From Archangiaceae bacterium (lineage in GTDB: Bacteria > Myxococcota > Myxococcia > Myxococcales > Myxococcaceae): DNA of 64,000 nt. The DNA is taken from NCBI GenBank assembly GCA_016714225.1, contig JADJNS010000027.1:62001-126000 (forward strand). The letters run 5' to 3'. The notes below the pieces were generated by a model. It was not told where the DNA came from, did not search any database, and worked only from the letters and a program-made list of their open reading frames with translations. Position 1 is the stretch's first letter; each line of letters starts with the position of its first letter. The translations under genes and the position numbers were made by a program. Below, piece after piece: positions 33,277 to 42,138 of the stretch.

Positions 33277-34104
33277 ATGAGATTCAAGGGCACCGACACC
33301 TACCTCACCGACGAAGGCCTGCGCGCCGCGGTCGATTGCGCGCTCGCGCTGCAGCGGCCGCTCCTGGTGAAGGGCGAGCCCGGCACCGGCAAGACGCTGC
33401 TGGCCGAGGCGGTCTCGAAGGCACTCGAGCTGCCGCTGCTCACCTGGCACGTGAAGAGCACCAGCAAGGCGCAAGATGGGCTCTACGTGTACGACGCGGT
33501 GCAGCGGCTGCACGACTCGCGCTTCAACGATCACGACGTGCGAGACATCAAGAAGTACATTCGCCTCGGGGCGATGGGCGAGGCGTTCAAGTCTGCCGAC
33601 CGCAAGGTGCTGCTGATCGACGAGATCGACAAGGCCGACCTCGAGTTCCCCAATGATCTGCTGCACGAGCTCGACCGCATGCGCTTCAAGGTGATCGAGA
33701 CCGACGAAGAGATCGTGGCCGCACAGCGCCCGGTGGTGATCATCACCAGCAACAACGAGAAAGATCTGCCCGACGCGTTCCTGCGCCGCTGCGTGTTCCA
33801 CTTCATCGAGTTCCCCGAGCAAGACCTGATGCGCCGCATCGTCGAGGTGCACCACCCCCGGCTCGACGAGAAGCTCACCGAGCAGGCCCTGCAGATCTTC
33901 TACGAGCTCCGCAACCTCACCCGCCTGCGCAAGCGCCCCTCGACCAGCGAGCTGATCGACTGGATCGCCGCGCTGAAGGCCAGCGGCGTGAACAGCCTCA
34001 AGCTCGACGAAAACCTCCCCTTTCTCGGTGCGCTGCTCAAGCGCGAGCAAGATCTGCAGGTGTTCGCCGAGACGTTCGGCGGCGGCCGCCGCACCCGGGC
34101 CTGA
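33277..34104 (+). CDS. MoxR-family AAA+ ATPase
   Basis: 275 residues. Walker A GEPGTGKT (about 35-42), Walker B VLLIDEIDKAD, sensor 1 IITSNNEKDLPDAFLRR with the arginine finger, and the MoxR-type lid in the C-terminal third. MoxR ATPases act as chaperones that load cofactors or remodel partner complexes, nearly always with a VWA protein. Here the VWA partner begins 8 bp downstream. Confidence 0.93.
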   Translation: MRFKGTDTYLTDEGLRAAVDCALALQRPLLVKGEPGTGKTLLAEAVSKALELPLLTWHVKSTSKAQDGLYVYDAVQRLHDSRFNDHDVRDIKKYIRLGAMGEAFKSADRKVLLIDEIDKADLEFPNDLLHELDRMRFKVIETDEEIVAAQRPVVIITSNNEKDLPDAFLRRCVFHFIEFPEQDLMRRIVEVHHPRLDEKLTEQALQIFYELRNLTRLRKRPSTSELIDWIAALKASGVNSLKLDENLPFLGALLKREQDLQVFAETFGGGRRTRA

Positions 34105-34112
34105 GCCACGCG

Positions 34113-35288
34113 ATGCTGGTGCCCTTCATCTACGAGCTGCGCTCACGCAAGGTGCCGGTCGGCACCCAAGAGGCGCTGGGCCTCGCCCAGGCGCTGCACC
34201 AGGGCCTGCACGACAGCTCGCTCGACGGGTTCTACTGGGTGGCGCGCTCGCTGCTCGTGCACAGCGAGTCGCACCTCGACGCGTTCGACCAGGCGTTCGC
34301 CAAGTACTTCAAGGACGTCGAGCTCAAGGCGCTCGAGATTCACCAGGCGCTGCTCGACTGGCTGAAAGACGCGCAGCAGAACAAGCCCACCCTGACCGAA
34401 GCAGAGAAGCAGCTGCTCGCCCAGCTCGACCGCGAGGCGCTCGAGAAGCTGTTCGAGCAGCGCCTGCGCGAGCAGAAAGAGCGCCACGACAAAGGCAACA
34501 AGTGGATCGGTACCGGCGGCAAGTCTCCGTTCGGGCACTCGGGCGCGCCGCGCGACGGCATTCGGGTGGGCGGAGAAGGCGGCAACCGGCGCGCCTTCGA
34601 GGTCGCCACGCAGCGCCACTTCAAAGACTACCGCGACGACCTGGTGCTCGACGTGCGGCAACTCGGCCTGGCGCTGCGCAAGCTGCGGGCGTTCGCCCGC
34701 GAGGGCGCGCCCGACGAGCTCGACTTGGGCGGCACCATCGAGAAGACCGCGAAGAACCTAGGGGACCTCGAGGTGGTCACCCGCCCGCCCCGCAAGTCGA
34801 ACACCCGTGTGATTCTGCTGATGGACGTGGGCGGCTCGATGGACCCGTACGCCGAGCTGGTCTCGCGCTTGTTCACCGCGGCCAAGAAGGCCACCCACTT
34901 TCGCGAGCTGCGCACCTACTACTTTCACAACTGCGTCTACGGCCGGGTCTACCAGTCGGCGCGGCTGACCCAGGCGGTGCCGATCGATCAGCTGTTCGCC
35001 GAGACGAACCGCGGCTACAAGCTGATCATGGTGGGCGACGCGCTGATGGCCCCCTGGGAGCTGATGGATCGCAGCGGCTGGCACGCCGCCGGCGAGGAAG
35101 AGGGCGTGGTGTGGCTGATGAAGCTCGCTGAGACCTACCCGCACGCGGTGTGGCTCAACCCCGAGCCGAAGCACGCCTGGTTCCAGACCACCATCGAGGT
35201 GATTCGGCGGGTGTTCAACATGTTCCCCCTCACCCTCGAGGGGCTGGGCGACGCGGTCACCCACCTCACCCGCGGCGGCAGGAGCTGA
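34113..35288 (+). CDS. CoxE-like VWA domain protein
   Basis: 391 residues. The N-terminal 190 residues are helical and charged; the VWA domain begins near NTRVILLMDVGGSMDPYAEL, with the metal-ion site in the DxGxS form. The Thr and Asp ligands are plausible in the later MVGDALMAPWEL segment. This is the usual partner of a MoxR ATPase (8 bp upstream). It ends 2 bp before the cNMP-binding gene, so all three are co-translated. Confidence 0.9.
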   Translation: MLVPFIYELRSRKVPVGTQEALGLAQALHQGLHDSSLDGFYWVARSLLVHSESHLDAFDQAFAKYFKDVELKALEIHQALLDWLKDAQQNKPTLTEAEKQLLAQLDREALEKLFEQRLREQKERHDKGNKWIGTGGKSPFGHSGAPRDGIRVGGEGGNRRAFEVATQRHFKDYRDDLVLDVRQLGLALRKLRAFAREGAPDELDLGGTIEKTAKNLGDLEVVTRPPRKSNTRVILLMDVGGSMDPYAELVSRLFTAAKKATHFRELRTYYFHNCVYGRVYQSARLTQAVPIDQLFAETNRGYKLIMVGDALMAPWELMDRSGWHAAGEEEGVVWLMKLAETYPHAVWLNPEPKHAWFQTTIEVIRRVFNMFPLTLEGLGDAVTHLTRGGRS

Positions 35289-35290
35289 CC

Positions 35291-35824
35291 ATGGCCGGCG
35301 TGTCGAACCCCAAAGACGCGCTCGAGTTTCTGCCCACCATCGCCCTGTTCGGTGGGCTGCAAGAGCCCACCCTCGACCGCATCATCTCGATGCTCCACGA
35401 GCTGCGCATGGAGCCCGGCCAGGAGATCTGCCGCCAGGGCGACGTGGGCCGCTCGATGTTCCTGGTGCGCCACGGCGAGGTGGTGGTCACCCGCCTCACC
35501 CCCAGCGGCCGGCGCATTCGCATGGTGCGCATGGGCCCCGGCGAGTTCTTCGGCGAGATGACGCTGATCGACGTGCAGAAGCGGTCGGCCACCGTGCAGG
35601 CCGAGAAGCCCACCACCCTCTGGTCGCTGGGCAACATGGAGCTCTACAAGCTCTACCAGGAAGACGTGCCCGGCTACGTGATGGTGCTGCAGAACATCTG
35701 CCGCGAGCTCTCGCGCCGCCTGCGCACCACCAACAGCCGGCTCTCCGAGATGGCGGCCGAGTCGGACGACGAGTCGACCCAGATTCGCTCGGCAGTCACC
35801 CGGCGGAACACCAAGCCCGGCTGA
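35291..35824 (+). CDS. Cyclic nucleotide-binding domain protein
   Basis: 177 residues from the ATG at 35291. A single cNMP-binding fold: IALFGGLQEPTLDRIISML, GQEICRQGDVGRSMFLV, and the phosphate-binding cassette PGEFFGEMTLIDVQKRSATV with a Glu and Arg in their usual places. There is no HTH domain, so it is not a CRP-type regulator; the C-terminal helix (LQNICRELSRRLRTTNSRL) may mediate binding to a partner. As the third gene of the MoxR-VWA operon it could make that complex respond to cAMP or a related nucleotide. Confidence 0.9.
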   Translation: MAGVSNPKDALEFLPTIALFGGLQEPTLDRIISMLHELRMEPGQEICRQGDVGRSMFLVRHGEVVVTRLTPSGRRIRMVRMGPGEFFGEMTLIDVQKRSATVQAEKPTTLWSLGNMELYKLYQEDVPGYVMVLQNICRELSRRLRTTNSRLSEMAAESDDESTQIRSAVTRRNTKPG

Positions 35825-35835
35825 AGCCTTCAGCT

Positions 35836-36268
35836 TCAGAGGGTGATCTGCACCTTCACCACCGGCTTCACCTTCAGCGTGCCGAGCATCGCGCTGTACT
35901 GCTTGATGCCGAAGTCGCGCTGATCGAGCGCGTACTCGACCACGTTGCCCTTGCGACTCAGCCGAATGTCTTTCGTCACCCCGTGCAGGGTGAGCCGGCC
36001 GGCGATCTCGGTGTCTTTCACCGAGCGTGGCCTCGAACCGAATCTGGGGGAACTTCGCGCTGTGCAGCACGTCTTCGCGAATGTTCTTTTCGATCTCGGC
36101 GTAGAAGTGCTTCGGCAAGGGGCCGCCCGCCGACTCGACCCTCAGCGACGAGGCGTCGAAGGTGGCGGTCTGGCCCTCGAGCTCGAACCCGGTGACGCGG
36201 AGCTTCAGGTCGTGTGCCAGCGGAGACAGCAGCCCGTCTTTGAACGTGAAGACGAACGCCTCGCTCAC
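35836..36268 (-). pseudogene. YceI-family protein, frameshifted
   Basis: Two frames together encode a YceI-like lipocalin-type protein. The first (GTG 36268) gives SEAFVFTFKDGLLSPLAHDL, FDASSLRVESAGG and VLHSAKFPQIRFEAT; the second (to 35836) gives KDTEIAGRLTLHGVTKDIRL and the end VVKVQITL. Both halves are family hallmarks and they meet near 36021-36030, where one inserted base would join them. No signal peptide, unlike classical YceI. The start codon overlaps the lipase stop (GTGA). YceI proteins bind isoprenoids or other amphiphiles. Confidence 0.7.
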
Positions 36269-37287
36269 TGGAAGAACGCCTCGATCGCAGAGCGCATCTT
36301 CGGGTCGTCTAGCAGGTGCAGGTGATCTGCGGTGGTGTTTGCGGTCTGGGCGGGAAACGGGGGCGTGGCGTTGGCCGCCGCGATGGTGCCGTCTCCGTCG
36401 TCGCGGGCGGGGTTCTTGAAGTCGAAGAAGCCCTCTTTGACCCGCATCGCCACGGTGGTGGGCAGCCCGCGGCCGATCACCGCCAGCGAGCGGGCGGGCG
36501 CCTGGGTGAAGTCGACCGGCATGGCGGCCCGATCTGACAGCCGCTCTTGCAGGCGCTGCGGGCAGGGCAGCTTCCAGTCGCGCCAGGTCTCGGCGCGCGA
36601 GATGGGCAGCGCGACCTGCTGGCCCGCCTCGTCGACGAAGAAGTCGTCGGTGCGCGGCAACAGCTGCCAGGTGGCCGGAAAAGTCCACAGCGCCTCGGGG
36701 CTGAGCAGCGCGGTGTTCTGGTAGGTCGACGCGCCGAGAAACAGGTCGGCGAACAGCCCGGGCGCGCCGCGGAAGGGAACTCCGGCGAAGACCACCGCAC
36801 GGAACTTCTCGGGGCACTTCTGAATCGCCAGCATGGTGACCAGCCCGCCCATGCTGTGGGCGATCACGTTCGCGCGCCGCTGGCCGATGAACTCGCACAG
36901 CTGCTCGCCGTTCCACTTGAGGTCGGCCCGCCAGTCGTAGCCGTAGGCGGTGAAGCCCTCGGTGTGGGTGCGCCCCCACTCCATGAAGTCGTCGTACACG
37001 TTGAAGGCGTACGGCCAGATCGTGAACTTGGTCATCGGCCCGCCCGGCTCGAGCGGCTTCATGCCCCCGCTGCAGGTGCCGAGCGACTCGCTCCCGGGGC
37101 GAAACGCAGCCGCGGGGTCGAGGTACACGCGCCGGTTGTCGTCGTAGAGAAACGAGCCGCGGTAGCCCGGCACCAGCACCGTGAGCACCGGCCCGTCGGG
37201 CGCCTGGCGCCCGCGGTAGCGATCGGTGGTGGTGCAGGCGGCGGCGAGGGCGGCGGCCACTGCCAGCACGATGAGAACCCGACGCAT
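36265..37287 (-). CDS. LCAT-like lipase lipoprotein
   Basis: 340 residues. A lipoprotein signal (MRRVLIVLAVAAALAAACTT) precedes an alpha/beta-hydrolase fold with VLVPGYRGSFLYDD (oxyanion region), the nucleophile in AHSMGGLVTML and late RDDGDGTIAAANA and HLHLL that could supply Asp and His. Layout fits the lecithin:cholesterol acyltransferase family, phospholipases or acyl transferases acting at the envelope. The start is 5 bp after the frameshifted protease gene's stop and the stop overlaps the YceI start, so the three form one unit. Confidence 0.88.
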   Translation of the reverse strand: MRRVLIVLAVAAALAAACTTTDRYRGRQAPDGPVLTVLVPGYRGSFLYDDNRRVYLDPAAAFRPGSESLGTCSGGMKPLEPGGPMTKFTIWPYAFNVYDDFMEWGRTHTEGFTAYGYDWRADLKWNGEQLCEFIGQRRANVIAHSMGGLVTMLAIQKCPEKFRAVVFAGVPFRGAPGLFADLFLGASTYQNTALLSPEALWTFPATWQLLPRTDDFFVDEAGQQVALPISRAETWRDWKLPCPQRLQERLSDRAAMPVDFTQAPARSLAVIGRGLPTTVAMRVKEGFFDFKNPARDDGDGTIAAANATPPFPAQTANTTADHLHLLDDPKMRSAIEAFFQ

Positions 37288-37292
37288 CGCCT

Positions 37293-38280
37293 TCAGTTGA
37301 GCAGCTTCGACGACTTTCGTCCCCCGCCGCGTGCGACCGCCACCCGCGCGCGAGAGAACTTCTCGATCAACATCAGCAGCGCATCGAAGGCATCGCGCAG
37401 CGCCCACACCCGCGACTCGACGTCTTCGAGCGCCCGGGCGCGCTCGAGGCCTTCTTGCAGCGCCTTCATCGGGCCGGGGCAGTCGTGGCGATCGCGCACC
37501 AGCCGCTCGGCGGTCTCCTGAGTACAGCCGCCAGCAGGTGGCCACGTCTCCGCGGTTGTAGGCGGGCGCCCCGACGTTGATGGCTCCGTTGAGCACCGAG
37601 GCCACGTGATCGAGCCCCTTGGCGCTCGAGCCGTCGAGCAGCGCCACCGGGTGCTGCGGCACCATGCGTCGCCGGCGCGCGCGCCTGGGCAGGGTGAGCG
37701 CGCTCAAGGGCCGCTGCTCGGGGCTCGAGAGCAGCGGCACCAGGTAGCGGTGCGGCACCGCCAGCACGACCGGCCCGTCGTCGGCCTGGGCCTGGGTCAG
37801 CACCCCGAGGGCTTCGCCGCGCGTCGAGACCAGCGGCGCACCCGACAGATCTGCGGGGAGATCTCCGTCGAGCCGGTACACGGTGAGCAGGTCGGAGAGC
37901 ACCTGGATCGCCGCGATGCGCACGTCGACCCACTGGGTGCGGGTGCGATCTTTCGAGAGGGTGAAGGTGAACGCGGTGGTGCCTTCTTCGGCCAGGCGCA
38001 AGGGCGGCGCGAGCAGCGGAGCCACTGCGAGCTGGGCCGAGAGCAGCACCGCCAGGTCGCGGCGGTGGTCGACTCCACCCACTGCGCCGAGGTCCAACCG
38101 TGAGCCGTCAGAGAGGTGCGCGGTGATGCTGGCCTCGTCGCCGACCACGTGCAGCGTCGAGACCAGCCGCCCCGGTGCGGCCACGAAGCCCAGGCCGTAG
38201 CTCTCTTTGAGCTCGAGCACCACGAACCCTTCGGCGGCCCTCGCGGCAACCTCTGCCAGTCGTTGGGCCTTCGAGCGCAT
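37293..38280 (-). pseudogene. Trypsin-like protease with helical C-terminal domain, frameshifted
   Basis: ATG 38280 opens a protease-like domain with possible triad residues: His in STLHVVGD, Asp in DHRRDLAVLL, Ser in DLSGAPLVST. The frame then enters a helical domain (NVGAPAYNRGDVATCWRLY) and goes out of frame near 37525; the other frame continues sensibly (ERLVRDRHDCPGPMKALQEG, then WALRDAFDALLMLIEKF) to a stop at 37293. One surplus base explains it. The C-terminal domain resembles helical modules fused to other effectors, but I cannot name it. No signal peptide, so it is cytoplasmic. A TTTAGT hexamer lies 9 nt before the start. Confidence 0.7.
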
Positions 38281-38290
38281 CGAAGACCGA

Positions 38291-39457
38291 CTAAAGCAGG
38301 CGCCCCGATGTGGGCTCAAGGGCGCCTGACCCGCCGACCTCTGCGCGGCGTCTCGCCACCACCAGCGCGTTCGCCTTGAACACGCCCTTGCCTGCCTTGG
38401 GGGTTCGGGTGACCTCGAGGCCGAGCGACTCGAGGTGGGCGATGAGCTGGGAGATCGGCCAGGGGAAGACGCCGGCACCCTTGTTCCACCCCGCGCTGAC
38501 CGCCTGCTGCTCGATCTTCTCGCTGGTGCGGTTCTCGGCCGGGTCGAGCTCGCGCAGCACCAGCACCCCGCCGGGGGCGAGGGCCGCCACCAGCCGGCTG
38601 AGCCAGGCGCGCTGCTCGTCGGGCGGGCAGTAGTGCAGCACGTCGAGCAGCACCAGCGCATCGGGCTGCCCCGGGTCGATGGTGCGCGCGTCGGCCTGGT
38701 CGATCTGCGCGCGGTCTTGCAGCAGCTTCCGGGCGAGGTCGACCTTGAGCGGGTCCCACTCGACGCAGCGCACCTGGGTGTCGGGAGAGGCCTGCTTGAC
38801 GAAGAACGCCAGAATGCCGGGGCCGGCGCCCAGGTCGAGCACGGCGCGCCGTCCGGCAAGCAGCGGCAGCACCATCGGGTAGATGGGGTCGAGCCGCACC
38901 TTCCACGCCACGTAGAGGCGGTAGCGCAGCGGCAGCGCGGGAAGCGCGTCGTCGAGCGCCTCGAGCGCTTCGAGCGAGAGCTCGGGGCGCGCTTGGGCTT
39001 GCGCCTTCTTCATGCGCCAGGCGGCGAAGAAGCCGGCCGGGGTGGCGATCAGCGTGGCGAGCACCAGCGCCCCGACCGCGAACGAGGCGCCGTAGAACTT
39101 CGCGATCTCGGCGGCGCCGTGCGCCCGCACGTAGTCGAGCGAGAGCTCGGCCCAGGTGCCGTGCAGCAGGCGCTGCCCCAGCTGCACGCTGGCCAGCACC
39201 TCGAAGGGCAGAAACGGGGGCGCAGAGATTGATACGCCCGCCGCCACCGCGAGGCGGTTGAGCTTGAGCAGGTGGGCGAGCACCTGCGCGACGATCATCT
39301 GAAAGCCCCAGAACGGAGACAGCCCGAACCACAACCCCAGGCCCACCGCCACCCCGAAGCGGCCGGGAGTGAGCTGCTCGCGCTTGAGCTGGCGCCACAC
39401 CCGCTTCACCCAGCGCGAGAGCCCCTTGTTGGGCGGTTTCACGAATTGCGGCGGCAC
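38291..39457 (-). CDS. DUF2062-methyltransferase fusion
   Basis: 388 residues. The N-terminal 155 residues are a DUF2062 membrane domain (FGVAVGLGLWFGLSPFWGFQ, SISAPPFLPFEVL, hydrophobic span VGALVLATLIATPAGFFAAW). The C-terminal half is a class I SAM methyltransferase with motif I VLDLGAGPGILAFF, acidic motif II VEWDPLKVD and LLDVLHYCPP. DUF2062 proteins often accompany lipid or glycan assembly enzymes. GTG start; it is divergent from the GT2-acyltransferase gene, 80 bp away at the preferred start. Confidence 0.88.
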   Translation of the reverse strand: MPPQFVKPPNKGLSRWVKRVWRQLKREQLTPGRFGVAVGLGLWFGLSPFWGFQMIVAQVLAHLLKLNRLAVAAGVSISAPPFLPFEVLASVQLGQRLLHGTWAELSLDYVRAHGAAEIAKFYGASFAVGALVLATLIATPAGFFAAWRMKKAQAQARPELSLEALEALDDALPALPLRYRLYVAWKVRLDPIYPMVLPLLAGRRAVLDLGAGPGILAFFVKQASPDTQVRCVEWDPLKVDLARKLLQDRAQIDQADARTIDPGQPDALVLLDVLHYCPPDEQRAWLSRLVAALAPGGVLVLRELDPAENRTSEKIEQQAVSAGWNKGAGVFPWPISQLIAHLESLGLEVTRTPKAGKGVFKANALVVARRRAEVGGSGALEPTSGRLL

Positions 39458-39537
39458 GGGTCGGTTCTCGACAGGTGCGCGCGCTTAGCACAAGGGTTGA
39501 CGGTCACGGCGCCCGCGTGCTTTGCGACCTCGCGACA

Positions 39538-41466
39538 GTGAGCAAAGCCTGCGAGCGCATCGGCGCGTGTGTGGTGATTCCCGTCTACAACCACGCGCGC
39601 ACCATCTCCGAGGTGGTGAAGGGCTGCCTGCAGCATGCCGGCACGGTGCTGGTCTGCGACGACGGGTCGACCGACGGCAGCGGAGCAGCCGCAGAGCAGG
39701 CGGGCGCGGTGCTGCTCAAGCACGCGACGAATCAAGGCAAGGGCGCGGCGCTGCGCACCCTCTTCGCCGAGGCGCAGAAGCGCGGCTTCAAGTACGCGGT
39801 GAGCCTCGACGCCGACGGGCAGCACTACCCCGACGACATTCCCAAGCTGGCCGAAGAGGCCGAGAAGGAGCCCGGCTGCCTGGTGGTCGGCTCGAGAGAC
39901 CTGGCCGCGGCGGGCGCGCCGGGCGCGTCGCAGTTCGGCCGGCGCTTCTCGAACTTCTGGGTGTGGTTCGAGAGCGGCGTGCGGGTCGAAGACAGCCAGT
40001 GCGGCTTTCGCGCCTACCCCCTGCCCGAGACCGGGCTGTTGGTCACCGGGCGCAGCCGCTACGACTTCGAGGTCGAGATTCTGTTGCGCACCGCGTGGTC
40101 GGGGCTGCCGATTCGGTCGACGCCGATTCGGGTGCTCTACCCCGCCGATCGGGTCACCCACTTTCGGCCCTTCGCCGACAACGTCCGCATCTCGCTGCTC
40201 AACACCGTCACGTGTCTCAAGCTGCTGCTGCCGGTGCTGCTGGCGCCGATCATTCGCGATCGGTTTCGCAAGCCAGGGCTGTCGCTCGACGCGCTTCGCC
40301 GCTGGGCCTGGCTGGGTGGGCCGGGCCCGTTCTGGCGCGCGGTGAGCGTGGTGCTGACCCTGTTGGGGCCGTGGTCGCTGCCCGCCGCGGCGGTGGTGGG
40401 CGCGGGGCTGGTGCCGACCGCGCTGGCGCTGGCGGCGACGGCGTGGCTCGCGGGTCGAGGCGTGGCGGGCTGGTCGGTGCTCTCGGGCCTCACCCTCGTC
40501 TGGCTGCTGTTCGGCCTTGTCGAGATCGCCGCGCGCAACGCGATGGTGCGCAAGGCCTATGCGCTCACCAACCGCCAGTGGGGCGCCCCGAGCCGCGGCG
40601 GCTACTGGGGCCACCTGATTCTGGTGGTGGTGGTGCGGCTGTTCGGCCCCGGCATCACCTACCTGGCGCTGTACCCCATCACGCTCTACTTCGTGTTCGC
40701 CGCGCCCGAGAACCGCAGGGCGTCGATGGAGTTTCTCGATCGCGCGCTGGGCCCCGCCACCGGGCTGGCCCGCTGGGTGCGCAGCTACAAGCACTTCCTG
40801 GCGTTCGCGCGGGTGATGGTCGACCGGCTGATTCTGGGCGCGGCGGGCAAAGACGCCTTCACGGTGAGCGAGAACGGCGTCGACCACATCATCGGCACCA
40901 GCCAGGCGGGCAAGGGCATGCTGATGATCACCGCGCACTTCGGCAACTACGACGTGGCGGGCGGCATCTTGTCGGGGCGGCTCGGCGCTCCGATGGCGGT
41001 GGTGGCCTTTCAGAACGAGGTCGCCCACGTTCGCGAGCTGCTCGACAAGCACACCGGCCCGGTGCCCAAGCTGCTGGCGGTGGGCTCGAGCGAGCTGGCG
41101 GCGCTCGACATCTTGCACGCGCTGCGCGACGGCTACGTGGTGGCGATTCAGGGCGACCGCACCGTCGACCAGCGGGTGGTGCGGGTGAAGTTTCTCGGGC
41201 AAGAGGCCTCTTTTCCCATCGGGCCGTTCATTCTGGGCGCGATGTCGGGCTGCCCGGTGATCACCACCTTCGGCGTGCAGGTGGGGCCGCGCGCGTATGC
41301 GTTCGTGGCCGACCCGCCGCGCGTCTACCGCTTCGAGCGGGGCAAGCCGCGCGACGCGCAGCTCGAAGAGTGGGTGACCACCTACGCCCAGCGCCTCGAG
41401 GAGATGGTGAAGCAGCACCCCTACCAGTGGTTCAACTTCTACGACTTCTGGGCGGCGCCGTCGTGA
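39538..41466 (+). CDS. GT2 glycosyltransferase-LPLAT acyltransferase fusion
   Basis: 642 residues from GTG 39538 (GTG 39475 is also in frame). Residues about 10-230 are a GT-A glycosyltransferase: VVIPVYNHARTISEVV, CDDGSTDGS, SLDADGQHYPDD (DxD-type site), SQCGFRAYP. A membrane-rich middle follows (two or three spans around 285-345). The C-terminal 300 residues are a lysophospholipid-acyltransferase domain of the LpxL/HtrB type with the HX4D motif in TAHFGNYDV and QGDRTVDQRVV. Such fusions glycosylate and acylate one lipid product at the inner membrane. The stop overlaps the Nudix start (GTGA). Confidence 0.92.
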   Translation: MSKACERIGACVVIPVYNHARTISEVVKGCLQHAGTVLVCDDGSTDGSGAAAEQAGAVLLKHATNQGKGAALRTLFAEAQKRGFKYAVSLDADGQHYPDDIPKLAEEAEKEPGCLVVGSRDLAAAGAPGASQFGRRFSNFWVWFESGVRVEDSQCGFRAYPLPETGLLVTGRSRYDFEVEILLRTAWSGLPIRSTPIRVLYPADRVTHFRPFADNVRISLLNTVTCLKLLLPVLLAPIIRDRFRKPGLSLDALRRWAWLGGPGPFWRAVSVVLTLLGPWSLPAAAVVGAGLVPTALALAATAWLAGRGVAGWSVLSGLTLVWLLFGLVEIAARNAMVRKAYALTNRQWGAPSRGGYWGHLILVVVVRLFGPGITYLALYPITLYFVFAAPENRRASMEFLDRALGPATGLARWVRSYKHFLAFARVMVDRLILGAAGKDAFTVSENGVDHIIGTSQAGKGMLMITAHFGNYDVAGGILSGRLGAPMAVVAFQNEVAHVRELLDKHTGPVPKLLAVGSSELAALDILHALRDGYVVAIQGDRTVDQRVVRVKFLGQEASFPIGPFILGAMSGCPVITTFGVQVGPRAYAFVADPPRVYRFERGKPRDAQLEEWVTTYAQRLEEMVKQHPYQWFNFYDFWAAPS

Positions 41467-42020
41467 GCGGGCCGTGGAAGAAGCTGACCGAGTCGGCGCC
41501 CGAAGATCACCACATCTTCAAGCTGCGCACCCTGCAGGTGGAAGACCCGCGCACCGGCAAGGCCTGGCCGCGGGTGACCCTCGACTGCCCCGACTGGGTG
41601 AACGTGGTGGCGGTGACCACCGACGACCGGCTGGTGCTGATTCGGCAGTTCCGCTTCGGGGCGTGGAAGACGACCCTCGAGATTCCCGGCGGCATGCTCG
41701 ACCCGGGAGAAGACGCGCTCGCTGCCGCCGCGCGGGAGCTGGAAGAAGAGACCGGGTTCCGCCCCAGGCACGTGGTGCCGCTGGGCATCACCGAGCCCAA
41801 CCCGGCGATGCAGAACAACCGGCTGCACCACTTTCTGGCGACCGGCTGCGTGCAGGTGCACCAGGGCGAGCAGGACGAGAGCGAAGACATCGAGGTCGAG
41901 CTGGTGCCGGTGTCGAAGGTCGACGAGCTGGTGATGACCGGCGAGATCGAGCACGCGCTGGTGATCACCGCGTTCTACCTGTGGCGGCTCAAAGAGCGGG
42001 GCCCGTACGACAGCCCGTGA
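41463..42020 (+). CDS. Nudix hydrolase, ADP-ribose pyrophosphatase type
   Basis: 185 residues, GTG start overlapping the previous stop. The complete Nudix box (GGMLDPGEDALAAAARELEEETGF) is cut here to its key residues: G...GE...REL.EETGF. Upstream VVAVTTDDRLVLIRQFRFG and downstream EPNPAMQNNRLHHFLATGC match the ADP-ribose/sugar-nucleotide group. Coupling to the glycosyltransferase suggests it might act on its nucleotide-sugar donor, which is inference. Confidence 0.9.
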   Translation: MSGPWKKLTESAPEDHHIFKLRTLQVEDPRTGKAWPRVTLDCPDWVNVVAVTTDDRLVLIRQFRFGAWKTTLEIPGGMLDPGEDALAAAARELEEETGFRPRHVVPLGITEPNPAMQNNRLHHFLATGCVQVHQGEQDESEDIEVELVPVSKVDELVMTGEIEHALVITAFYLWRLKERGPYDSP

Positions 42021-42138
42021 AGCGCGTGCCCTGCTGCGCGGCCGAACCCTCGCCGCCGGGGTCGGCGCCCTGCGGCGCACCGACCGGTCGCGCACCTTGC
42101 TGGCGAGGCGCCTCAGCTGGCGTACAGGCGGCGGTCGG

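Noticed and set aside
42020..42138. GC-rich palindromes between the Nudix and WD40 genes as a terminator
   Set aside because: Only short stems (about 5 bp) of the sort expected by chance at this GC content.
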